From Moraxellaceae bacterium (lineage in GTDB: Bacteria; Pseudomonadota; Gammaproteobacteria; Pseudomonadales; Moraxellaceae), in assembly GCA_014378805.1 (NCBI GenBank), contig JACMMY010000268.1:1-5856 (forward strand): a stretch of 5,856 nucleotides of DNA, read 5' to 3'. Made by a program: the position numbers and the translations under genes. The notes beneath the pieces were generated by a model. That model had not been told where the DNA came from, ran no database searches, and saw nothing but the letters and a program-made list of their open reading frames with translations. Below are positions 1 through 5,856 of this stretch, one piece after another; positions within the stretch are counted from its first letter, which is position 1; each line of letters starts with the position of its first letter.

Positions 1-1
1 G

Positions 2-694
2 GATCTGGATAAATATGCGGTCAGCCCAACTGCTTTAGCGGGTACAAACTCGAATGAAACCTTTGGTTTACGTGTGACAGGCGCAAGTGCACCCTTCAAA
101 TACGCCCTTGAATACGCCCGCCAAAGCGACTACGGCTCAAACCCTTTGCAATACTCAGCAGACTATTACCTTGCTGAAGGTACGATGGCTATTCCACAAT
201 TTAAAGCCGTGCCTGACTTAGATGTGACTGCGGGTTATGAATACATGGGCAATGATTACAGCGTGACTTCCTCTAAAAAGGGTGCACCTAAACGCTTTGC
301 TTTCCAAACCCCACTCGGAACCAAGCACAAGTTTGATGGCTATGCGGATTTGTTCTTAGGCACACCAGCATACGGCTTGGTTGACACCTATGTCGGCACC
401 AGCGGCAAAATCCCAACGCTGATTGGCAATAACAAAGTGAAATTTGAAGCGACTTACCACTGGTACAGCAGCGCAGAAGGTTCAAGCCAATATGGTCAAG
501 AATTTGATTTGGTATTGAGTTCGCCAATTGTCTTACCGAAAGCAGTGCCAATGAAAGGAGCTTTTAGCGTGACGACTAAATTCGCTCACTATATGGCAAG
601 TGCAAACGCGCCTAAAGACGCCTTCCCAATTAGCAAAAACGGCGGTAACCGCGATACGGACAAACTGTGGCTGCAACTCGACTATAAGTACTAA
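2..694 (+). CDS. Outer-membrane beta-barrel protein, alginate-export (AlgE-like) family, 5'-truncated
   Basis: The reading frame is open from the window edge, so the start and signal peptide are missing; 230 residues are visible. Alternating hydrophobic/polar stretches rich in Tyr, Phe and Trp look like transmembrane beta-strands (for example VKFEATYHWYSS and LWLQLDYKY), separated by Gly/Ser/Asn/Lys loops. The last residue is Tyr, the usual outer-membrane barrel signature read by the BAM assembly machinery. The segments FQTPLGTKHKFDGYADLFLG and LVDTYVG, and the closing DTDKLWLQLDYKY, resemble proteins of the alginate-export Pfam family as I remember them. Members are outer-membrane channels of about 400-500 residues, so roughly half is present. 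The substrate cannot be read from the sequence; a general porin or small-molecule channel is as likely as alginate export. An internal GTG at 74 is not a credible start because the homologous frame continues upstream. The gene ends in three in-frame stops, TAA TAA TAG (692-700), and a strong terminator follows. Confidence 0.75.
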   Translation, partial: DLDKYAVSPTALAGTNSNETFGLRVTGASAPFKYALEYARQSDYGSNPLQYSADYYLAEGTMAIPQFKAVPDLDVTAGYEYMGNDYSVTSSKKGAPKRFAFQTPLGTKHKFDGYADLFLGTPAYGLVDTYVGTSGKIPTLIGNNKVKFEATYHWYSSAEGSSQYGQEFDLVLSSPIVLPKAVPMKGAFSVTTKFAHYMASANAPKDAFPISKNGGNRDTDKLWLQLDYKY

Positions 695-713
695 TAATAG
701 GCAATTCACCTTG

Positions 714-736
714 TGATCTTTAAGGAGTGAAGATCA
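714..736 (+). other. Small hairpin in the 3' untranslated region of the barrel gene
   Basis: TGATCTT (714-720) pairs perfectly with AAGATCA (730-736) around a 9-base loop that contains AAGGAG. No T-run follows, so it is not an intrinsic terminator by itself. It lies just upstream of the real terminator and could protect the transcript end from 3' exonucleases. No function is demonstrated and a 7-base-pair stem could be chance. Confidence 0.35.
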
Positions 737-757
737 TTATTTGATTTGGTTCTCTTC

Positions 758-793
758 GCAGATATTGCTGCTCCGCAATATCTGCATTTTTTT
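758..793 (+). terminator. Intrinsic (rho-independent) terminator of the barrel gene
   Basis: A perfect 11-base-pair stem, GCAGATATTGC (758-768) with GCAATATCTGC (775-785), encloses a six-base loop TGCTCC. It is followed by A and seven consecutive T (787-793), then G and four more T. This is a classic terminator for plus-strand transcription coming out of the outer-membrane gene. On the minus strand the hairpin is not followed by a T-run, so it should not act as an efficient intrinsic terminator for the convergent ABC operon. Confidence 0.92.
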
Positions 794-835
794 GTTTTAG
801 CGTTCCATCTAATTCTTCTCGCATCAAAAATCAAA

Positions 836-2599
836 CTATCCCTGCAACCCCTTCGGAATCGCACTCAGCAATTGTTTGGTATAAGGATGCTGCGGATTAC
901 GATATAGCTCATCGGAATTTGCCATTTCGACAACTTTACCGTCTTTCATCACCATCACTTGATCCGCAAGATATTTCACCACCGACAGATCATGAGAAAT
1001 AAAAATATAACTCATGCCAAATTCTTCTTGTAAATCTTGCAGCAAATTAAGTACTTGCGCTTGAACTGAAACATCAAGCGCAGAGACCGATTCATCACAA
1101 ATGAGGACTTCGGGCTTCAATGTTAAACAACGTGCAATCGCAATCCGCTGACGCTGTCCTCCAGAAAATTCATGCGGATAGCGATGAAATGCGGCGCTTG
1201 GCAAGCCGACCTTCTGCAACAGTTGCATCGCCATATCCGTGCGTTCAGCATCATGTTTGCCAATTCGATGAATTCGCATCGGTTCCAGCAAAATCTGCCC
1301 GAGGGTAAAGCGGGGATTGAACGATGCATACGGATTTTGGAAAATGATCTGAATGCGGCGTTTATACGCCATAAAATCCTGATTCGACATCTGAATAATG
1401 TCTTGACCGTCAAACAACGCCTGCCCTGTCGTTGCCTGATGCAAGCGCATCAACGTCAGTCCCACTGTGGTTTTCCCTGAGCCAGACTCACCAACCACAC
1501 CCAAAGTTTTGCCACGGGCTAACTTAAACGATACATTGCTAACCGCTTGGAACTCTTTACGCTTGAAGAAACCTTCACGGCTATAAAAGCTTTTGCCCAA
1601 GTTACGCACATCGAGAATAATGTCTTCGCTACCTGTTAACCCGCGTGTGCGTTGCTTGATATTTTGCGGATCAAAATCAGCATTCGCCTCGCAGTTGTCA
1701 TTGATAAAATCACTAATCACCGGCAACCGCCACGGACGACTGTCGAGCGACGGACGACAGCGCAGCAAGGCTTTGGTGTAACCATCTTTTGGTGCCTCCA
1801 GAATCTGGCGCACATCACCTTGCTCACGAATTTCGCCATTACGCATCACAATCACACGATCGGCAATCTCACCAACCAACGCCAAATCATGAGTAATGAA
1901 CAACACTGACATCCGATGCTTTTTACGCAACGTCTCAATCAGGTCAATAATCTGCTTCTGGATCGTCACATCGAGCGCCGTGGTCGGTTCGTCCGCAATC
2001 AGTAATTTTGGTTCACAAGCAATCGCCATAGCGATCATCACCCGCTGCTGCTGTCCGCCTGATAACTGACTTGGATAGGCATTAATCTTGGTTTCTGGCG
2101 AAGTAATCCCGACTTCATCAAGCAACTCAATAGCACGTGCACGCGCGCGTTTGGCGTTCATCTTCATGTGAAGTTTTAACACTTCTTCGATCTGGAAACC
2201 GACCGTAAACACAGGATTCAGCGATGTCATCGGTTCTTGAAAAATCATCGCGATATCTTTACCGCACATCCGTCGGCGATCCGCGTTGGACATGCGCAAG
2301 AGGTTTTTGCCTTCAAACTCAATCACACTCGATGGCGCAATGACTGCATTTTCAGACGGCAACAAACCCATGATCGCAAGCGAACTCACTGATTTACCGC
2401 TACCCGATTCACCCACCAGAGCCACTGTGGTGTTATAGGGAATTTCAAAAGAAATCCCTTTCACCGCATCCGTCAATGCGTGCTGTTCGCCGCGAAAACC
2501 AATACGCAAATGTTGGACACGCAGTAATGCTTCATTGATTGAAATATCAATATCTAGTGGCGCATTTATCTCGACTGACTTCATCTCAAGGGGATTCAT
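836..2599 (-). CDS. Peptide-type ABC importer, fused double ATPase (DppD-DppF / YejF / GsiA type)
   Basis: Cytoplasmic protein of 587 residues with two complete ABC ATPase domains that would power both permeases encoded upstream. Numbering from the ATG at 2599: domain 1 has Walker A GESGSGKS (63-70), Q-loop Gln121, signature LSGGQ (179-183), Walker B ADEP with catalytic Glu204, and H-loop His237. Domain 2 has Walker A GESGSGKT (370-377), Gln421, signature FSGGQ (478-482), Asp502-Glu503 and His536. Every catalytic motif is intact in both halves. After each domain comes the oligopeptide-transporter C-terminal extension (GYTKALL near 273-279; NPQHPYTKQLL at 568-578). This marks the peptide/nickel/opine class, where DppD and DppF are usually separate; here they are fused, as in YejF and GsiA. 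An in-frame GTG at 2608 abuts the permease stop but has no ribosome binding site, whereas ATG 2599 has AGGTGAG at good spacing, so I prefer 2599. The substrate cannot be inferred from the ATPase. TAG stop at 836-838. Confidence 0.95.
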   Translation of the reverse strand: MNPLEMKSVEINAPLDIDISINEALLRVQHLRIGFRGEQHALTDAVKGISFEIPYNTTVALVGESGSGKSVSSLAIMGLLPSENAVIAPSSVIEFEGKNLLRMSNADRRRMCGKDIAMIFQEPMTSLNPVFTVGFQIEEVLKLHMKMNAKRARARAIELLDEVGITSPETKINAYPSQLSGGQQQRVMIAMAIACEPKLLIADEPTTALDVTIQKQIIDLIETLRKKHRMSVLFITHDLALVGEIADRVIVMRNGEIREQGDVRQILEAPKDGYTKALLRCRPSLDSRPWRLPVISDFINDNCEANADFDPQNIKQRTRGLTGSEDIILDVRNLGKSFYSREGFFKRKEFQAVSNVSFKLARGKTLGVVGESGSGKTTVGLTLMRLHQATTGQALFDGQDIIQMSNQDFMAYKRRIQIIFQNPYASFNPRFTLGQILLEPMRIHRIGKHDAERTDMAMQLLQKVGLPSAAFHRYPHEFSGGQRQRIAIARCLTLKPEVLICDESVSALDVSVQAQVLNLLQDLQEEFGMSYIFISHDLSVVKYLADQVMVMKDGKVVEMANSDELYRNPQHPYTKQLLSAIPKGLQG

Positions 2600-2603
2600 C
2601 TCG

Positions 2604-2610
2604 CTCACCT
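2604..2610 (-). promoter_or_regulatory. Ribosome binding site that decides the ATPase start
   Basis: On the minus strand AGGTGAG (2610 to 2604) lies just before the ATG at 2599-2597, a suitable spacing. It overlaps the TAG stop of the upstream permease (2611-2609), so a ribosome finishing the permease would sit directly on it. The competing GTG at 2608 lies inside this motif and has only A-rich sequence upstream. Confidence 0.6.
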
Positions 2611-3667
2611 ATTTCAATTTCGGATCAAGCGCATCGCGCAAGGCATCGGTAAACATCGAGAACGCCGTCACCAACACCGCCATCGCCACACTTGCCGCGG
2701 TCATTTGCCACCATTTACCCAAAATGAGTTCGTTCTGCGCTTCATTCAACATGCTGCCCCACGACACCACGCCGACAGGCACACCAAAGCCCAAGAAGCT
2801 CAAAATTACTTCCGCTTTGATAAAACCAACCACCATCAACGACATTTGGACCAATGGCACATGACTGACATTCGGAAAAATATGAATGAACATTTTGCGC
2901 GCTGGGCTCGCACCAATTGCATCCGCCGCCATCACATATTCACGTGAGCGATGTTTGATATATTCCGCGCGCAGTAAACGATATGTCCCCGTCCATCCCG
3001 TCAATCCAAGAATGAGAATAATCGCCATGACGCCTTTTTGTTGTAGCACGGCAGCGATCGCCAATATTAATAATAAGTATGGAATTGAAGTAAAAATGTT
3101 ATAAAACCATTCTAGTAGCGCATCGACCCAGCCACCCAAAAAACCAGCAAGCGCCCCCAACACCGTACCGATTGACACCGCAAGTAGTGCAGCGACTAAA
3201 CCGACAATAATCGAAGTCTCAGATCCTTTGATTGTTTTCTGGATAATGTCATGACCCCACTTATCCGCACCGAACAATAAAGTCGGCTGACGAACAGCCG
3301 CAACTTCTGTCGTTTGTGGCGCTTCAGCACGCAACTTGTGAATGATGTCTGCTAGCGGATCAACAGGATTTTCGGGTAACGGTGCAACATCATTGACATC
3401 ACCAATGATGCTCGGCCCTGCTTCTGTTTCATGACTGAGAAAGGTTGGCGGTGCATAATTCACACCCACTTCTGCATCCCAATTTTTCGATACCAAACCA
3501 GTGATCGACAACACGAGCATCAGCAAATACGCGCACACAATCGCCAATGAAAACATCGCCACACGATTAGCGCGCAAACGCCGCCAAGCCAGCGACCACA
3601 GTCCGCTTGGTTTGATATAAGTTGCTTTTATTGGAGTCGCTGAAGTTGAATCGAGTACTGTTGTCAT
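2609..3667 (-). CDS. Peptide-type ABC importer permease, DppC/OppC/YejE type
   Basis: Inner-membrane permease of 352 residues, partner of the DppB-type permease encoded just upstream. A basic cytoplasmic N-terminus (about 1-35) leads to a first membrane helix (about 36-57). A long loop, expected to be periplasmic, covers about 60-148 and ends in LFGADKWGHD, matching the LGTDxxGRD motif before the second helix of DppC proteins. About five more helices follow (near 150-176, 186-208, 212-230, 270-296 and 320-342). The coupling EAA loop is clear: YVMAADAIGASPARKMF, then HIFPN (244-265), which docks on the ATPase. The protein ends in DALRDALDPKLK, typical of the family. The Pro/acid-rich first loop looks longer than in most DppC proteins, which are nearer 300 residues. 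The ATG has GGGAG (3677-3673) five bases away, overlapping the TAG of the preceding gene; nine bases separate the two genes. Family assignment is secure; substrate unknown. Confidence 0.94.
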   Translation of the reverse strand: MTTVLDSTSATPIKATYIKPSGLWSLAWRRLRANRVAMFSLAIVCAYLLMLVLSITGLVSKNWDAEVGVNYAPPTFLSHETEAGPSIIGDVNDVAPLPENPVDPLADIIHKLRAEAPQTTEVAAVRQPTLLFGADKWGHDIIQKTIKGSETSIIVGLVAALLAVSIGTVLGALAGFLGGWVDALLEWFYNIFTSIPYLLLILAIAAVLQQKGVMAIILILGLTGWTGTYRLLRAEYIKHRSREYVMAADAIGASPARKMFIHIFPNVSHVPLVQMSLMVVGFIKAEVILSFLGFGVPVGVVSWGSMLNEAQNELILGKWWQMTAASVAMAVLVTAFSMFTDALRDALDPKLK

Positions 3668-3676
3668 CTCAACTCC

Positions 3677-4615
3677 CTACTTCAGTTTTACGCGAGGATC
3701 GACTGCCTGATACATCAGATCAGCCAATAAATTAAACAGCATCGTCGCCGCTGCCACGTACACCGTAATCGCCTTAATCACTGGAAAGTCACTGCGCTCA
3801 ACTGCCAAAAGCACCTCACGCCCAATCCCTGGGATCCCAAAGAATCGCTCAATGAGGAACGCACCAATCAACAACGCAGGCAAACTCGACATCACATCGG
3901 TAATGATTGGAATCGACGCATTCCGCAGTACATGCACCCACATGATCCGCGATTCGCCCAGCCCTTTCGCGCGAGCAGTTCGCACATAATCTTGATTAAT
4001 TTCATCTAACACAAAGGTACGATACAAACGCAAACTCGGCGCAATACTCACCACCAGCATAATCAGAATCGGCAATAACGAATAATGCAGTAGGTTCTCG
4101 CTCAGGCTGTCGCCCCAACCTTGTACAGGAAAGAGATTCAGCTTATAAGCAAACCAATATTGAAAGACAATGATGTAGACCAAAATACTGATCGACATGC
4201 CCACGGTACACGCCACCATCACCATCCGATCGGTGAGTGAGCCACGAACGTATGCGACCATCAACGACAATCCAATCGCAAAAAATGTTTGGATAATCGT
4301 AAGAGGAATTAAAATGGTTAATGAAGGGCCTAACCGCGTCATGATCACTTGTGACACAGTTTCGCCAGTACTCCAACTTACCCCGAAATCAAAAGTCAGA
4401 ATCTGCTGAATAAAAATCCACAGCTGCACGTAATATGGCTGATCAATCCCCAATTCAGCGCGGATACTCGCAATCATTTCTGGATTCGGCATCTTGCCTG
4501 CCAAAATATACGCAGGATCGCCACCCACCCAGTTAAACAAAAAGAAAATCAACAGGATAACGCCGAGCATCGTCGGAATCATTTGCCCTAATCGGCGTAG
4601 AATATAAACAGTCAT
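3677..4615 (-). CDS. Peptide-type ABC importer permease, DppB/OppB/YejB type
   Basis: Inner-membrane permease of 312 residues, close to the usual length of the family. It begins with the characteristic MTVYILRRLGQMIPTMLGV (short basic start and first helix), followed by a soluble segment with GGDPAYILAG and LGIDQPYYVQ. Membrane helices lie near 98-122, 132-156, 178-192, 238-258 and 280-300. The EAA coupling loop is DYVRTARAKGLGESRIMWVH, then VLRNASIP (209-236). The conserved FFGIPGIGRE (258-267) and the C-terminal AVDPRVKLK follow. It should form the heterodimeric channel with the downstream DppC-type permease. ATG at 4615 is preceded by AAGGA (4625-4621) with five-base spacing. It is the first transporter gene, and the 132-base gap before it holds a palindromic repeat. 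I see no good promoter in that gap, so co-transcription with the hydrolase gene is possible but unproven. Confidence 0.95.
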   Translation of the reverse strand: MTVYILRRLGQMIPTMLGVILLIFFLFNWVGGDPAYILAGKMPNPEMIASIRAELGIDQPYYVQLWIFIQQILTFDFGVSWSTGETVSQVIMTRLGPSLTILIPLTIIQTFFAIGLSLMVAYVRGSLTDRMVMVACTVGMSISILVYIIVFQYWFAYKLNLFPVQGWGDSLSENLLHYSLLPILIMLVVSIAPSLRLYRTFVLDEINQDYVRTARAKGLGESRIMWVHVLRNASIPIITDVMSSLPALLIGAFLIERFFGIPGIGREVLLAVERSDFPVIKAITVYVAAATMLFNLLADLMYQAVDPRVKLK

Positions 4616-4652
4616 TGCGATCCTTGCTGATTTTTAATCGTTTAAGTCAACA

Positions 4653-4732
4653 GCAAATCTTCCCTTGCCCTCCTTTTACTAAGGAGGGTAAAAGCTCCTC
4701 CCTTTGCAAAGGGAGGTTGGGAGGGATTTTGC
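4653..4732. repeat. Palindromic intergenic repeat (MITE-like or REP-like), about 80 bases
   Basis: The gap between the hydrolase and permease genes holds nested inverted repeats. The core is a perfect 20-base palindrome, CCTCCCTTTGCAAAGGGAGG (4697-4716). Beside it CCCTCCTT (4668-4675) pairs with AAGGAGGG (4681-4688) around a five-base loop. The outer ends, 4653-4673 and the reverse complement of 4712-4732, are similar imperfect inverted repeats starting GCAAA and ending CCTCC. C- and G-rich blocks on opposite arms suggest one folded unit. The motif resembles interspersed elements rich in CCCTCC/CCCTTT and AAAGGG/GGAGGG seen in several bacterial genomes; that is recollection, and copies elsewhere cannot be seen here. 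No target-site duplication is evident. In the operon transcript the core stem is followed by AGCTTTTA, so it could weakly attenuate transcription or stabilise RNA ends. Confidence 0.75.
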
Positions 4733-4742
4733 TCTTTGCTCT
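4729..4742. repeat. Two tandem copies of a 7-base unit
   Basis: TTGCTCT occurs twice head to tail (4729-4735 and 4736-4742), at the boundary of the palindromic repeat and directly after the hydrolase stop codon. It may be a small slippage duplication. No matching copy flanks the left end of the palindromic repeat, so it is not a target-site duplication. Confidence 0.5.
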
Positions 4743-4747
4743 TCGCC

Positions 4748-5806
4748 TTACTTTTTCTTCCGCTGCAATTTACCAAACTTCGCTTTACCCACATAAAATG
4801 CAGGGGTCGTGCCACGAAATGCCCAGAACGGAGTCATTTCAGAAGATGGGAATATATTCGGGAAGCGTGGGTCGCGTTTCGATGGGCCCGCAATAGTCTT
4901 TTCTTGCACCATTGAAATGTACTGATCAATCGAATTTTCCAGCGTATTGCCATTGATAATTACTTCAGTACCTGTGATGACCGCGTAATCCGCAACACCT
5001 GCCGCAGTTGATAAATGAGGCATATAAGCATCAACGCTAATGCCATTCTCGCTGGTCACCCAAATTCCTTCGTCGGTATGTACGACGATCGAATGATTGC
5101 CTTCGGTATGACCCGGCGTATGAATCAACGCCACGCCCTCACCCAGCATGATATCGCCGTCAAACTGAATCACTTTGTCTTCAGGAATCCCCGCCACGCC
5201 ATTGGGGCAATACCAATCGGCTTGATACGGATTCAAATCTAAGGTTGAAGCCCACTCACGGCGATGAACCAACAGCTTCGCATTCGGGAATAATCCTTTC
5301 TCAGTTGCCGTGCCTAACCAACGACGCACATCCTGCGTATGCAAATGATCATAGGTAATATAATCAACATCTTCCGGCTTTAAACCAATTTTTTTGAGGA
5401 TTTTAGGGACGGTGGATTGGCGTTTCACCACCAAATTCACCAGCAGACTAGGGGTCTTATCCTGAACCCTGCGAAAGAACGGCGTTTCGCCATTACGTTC
5501 ATGATCAGACGGTGAAACTAACAGGGTTTTCAGCCCCTCGGATGTTTCAAACTGGACGACAAAAAGACGGTTTTGCAGATGTAAATACTCAACCAAAGCC
5601 TCATGCGCAAACGCATTGCGCAAACCATAACGCGTTGGATAAGGTACTTTCACCAAATCAAACGATTCGTGATATTTCACTTTTGGGCCAGCCAGCATGT
5701 CTTTGCGAAACGCTTCTGCGGCAGTGTGAGTCGCTTCAACGCGCGCCATTTGACCCAACGCGCTACGGCAACCCTCAAAATATTTAATCTGGGTAAAATG
5801 ACTCAT
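4748..5806 (-). CDS. MBL-fold (metallo-beta-lactamase-like) hydrolase with an atypical metal site
   Basis: Protein of 352 residues without a signal peptide, so probably cytoplasmic. The metallo-beta-lactamase fold is recognised from YITYDHLHTQD (149-159), the counterpart of the HxHxDH motif, and from LIHTPGHTEGNHSIV (227-241), which carries the third histidine of metal site 1. His154, His156 and His233 are therefore present. The usual Asp and His of metal site 2 read Gln158 and Asp159; the bridging Asp after the HTPGHT strand aligns with Asn254 (TSENG); and no final histidine is obvious near SKRDPRFP (309-316). The protein may bind one metal, use substitute ligands (Asp159, Asp259 or His264 are candidates) or be altered in activity. 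Broadly it resembles lactonase-like or glyoxalase II-like hydrolases, with an extra N-terminal region of about 145 residues before the first motif. The substrate is unknown. It lies upstream of peptide-importer genes on the same strand. ATG 5806 is supported by GGAG eight bases upstream; TAA at 4748. The tail is basic (QRKKK). Confidence 0.85.
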   Translation of the reverse strand: MSHFTQIKYFEGCRSALGQMARVEATHTAAEAFRKDMLAGPKVKYHESFDLVKVPYPTRYGLRNAFAHEALVEYLHLQNRLFVVQFETSEGLKTLLVSPSDHERNGETPFFRRVQDKTPSLLVNLVVKRQSTVPKILKKIGLKPEDVDYITYDHLHTQDVRRWLGTATEKGLFPNAKLLVHRREWASTLDLNPYQADWYCPNGVAGIPEDKVIQFDGDIMLGEGVALIHTPGHTEGNHSIVVHTDEGIWVTSENGISVDAYMPHLSTAAGVADYAVITGTEVIINGNTLENSIDQYISMVQEKTIAGPSKRDPRFPNIFPSSEMTPFWAFRGTTPAFYVGKAKFGKLQRKKK

Positions 5807-5814
5807 TCATATTT

Positions 5815-5818
5815 CTCC
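5815..5818 (-). promoter_or_regulatory. Ribosome binding site of the hydrolase gene
   Basis: On the minus strand GGAG (within ATGGAGAAA) sits eight bases before the ATG at 5806-5804, supporting that start. An ATG overlapping this site (5821-5819) is out of frame with the hydrolase and is not a better candidate. Confidence 0.6.
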
Positions 5819-5844
5819 ATGTAAATAACTTCTTAATCTTTCAA

Positions 5845-5853
5845 GATATAGCA
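5845..5853 (-). promoter_or_regulatory. Possible extended -10 promoter element upstream of the hydrolase
   Basis: On the minus strand TGCTATATC (5853 to 5845) matches an extended -10 element (TGnTATAAT) at TG and the first four bases of the hexamer. It lies about 40 bases before the hydrolase ATG, a plausible place for a transcription start. Any -35 element would fall outside the window. In AT-rich intergenic DNA such a match is expected by chance, so this is only a candidate. Confidence 0.2.
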
Positions 5854-5856
5854 TGA

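Noticed and set aside
288..551. Minus-strand open frame of 87 codons opposite the outer-membrane gene
   Set aside because: The plus strand shows clear beta-barrel coding with matching start-to-stop logic. The minus frame has Cys/His/Arg-rich noise composition and no plausible domain.
741..800. A 20-codon TTG-initiated frame after AAGGAG in the intergenic region
   Set aside because: It runs straight through the terminator hairpin and T-run. The apparent Shine-Dalgarno lies in a hairpin loop and is too far from the TTG.
1172..1480. Plus-strand open frame of 102 codons within the ATPase gene
   Set aside because: It is antisense to the conserved second ATPase domain, has no family resemblance and is a shadow of the real gene. 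The same applies to the other overlapping frames inside the transporter and hydrolase genes.
4645..4650. TTGACT on the minus strand upstream of the DppB-type permease, resembling a -35 box
   Set aside because: At 16-18 base spacing the sequence is around GCAAGG, which is not a -10 element, so no promoter can be supported there.
4653..4732. Intrinsic terminator between hydrolase and permease on the minus strand
   Set aside because: The palindromic stem is followed by only four T after AGC, much weaker than the terminator at 758-793. It is better described as a repeat with possible attenuating effect.
4615..4896. Plus-strand open frame of 93 codons across the intergenic gap, translating partly as PPFTKEG and CKGRLGGI
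   Set aside because: It is the translation of the palindromic repeat plus antisense of the hydrolase 3' end. Peptides of the PPFTKGG type are a familiar by-product of such repeats. It overlaps a well-supported gene.

Overview
The window looks like chromosomal DNA of a Gram-negative bacterium. It carries the 3' end of an outer-membrane beta-barrel gene and a DppB/DppC-type import system. Base composition is moderate (about 45-53% GC in the lines I counted by eye). A gammaproteobacterium, perhaps of the Moraxellaceae/Acinetobacter kind, would fit, but that placement is inference only.

Layout from left to right. Positions 2-694 (+) are the C-terminal 230 residues of an outer-membrane barrel of the alginate-export (AlgE-like) type. 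It closes with an aromatic C-terminal residue, a triple stop and, about 60 bases later, a textbook intrinsic terminator. Everything else is on the minus strand and reads towards it, so the two units are convergent. The minus-strand order of transcription is: a metallo-beta-lactamase (MBL)-fold hydrolase (5806-4748), a 132-base gap holding a strongly palindromic intergenic repeat, a DppB-type permease (4615-3677), a DppC-type permease (3667-2609), and a double ATPase of the DppD-DppF fusion type (2599-836). The three transporter genes are packed with 9-base or effectively overlapping junctions, and each internal Shine-Dalgarno sequence overlaps the upstream stop codon, which suggests translational coupling.

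Together the last three genes encode the inner-membrane core of a peptide/nickel/opine-class ABC importer: two different permeases plus one polypeptide with both nucleotide-binding domains. No periplasmic substrate-binding protein is present; it may lie beyond position 5856 or elsewhere. The MBL-fold protein is probably cytoplasmic and sits first in the run, so it could act on an imported compound. That link is inferred from position only.

The two points most worth following up are the hydrolase, which keeps the three histidines of metal site 1 but appears to have lost the usual site 2 ligands, and the roughly 80-base palindromic repeat inserted between it and the transporter genes. I found no RNA gene, CRISPR array, insertion sequence or clearly novel multi-gene system. 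No gene-free stretch exceeds 150 bases.
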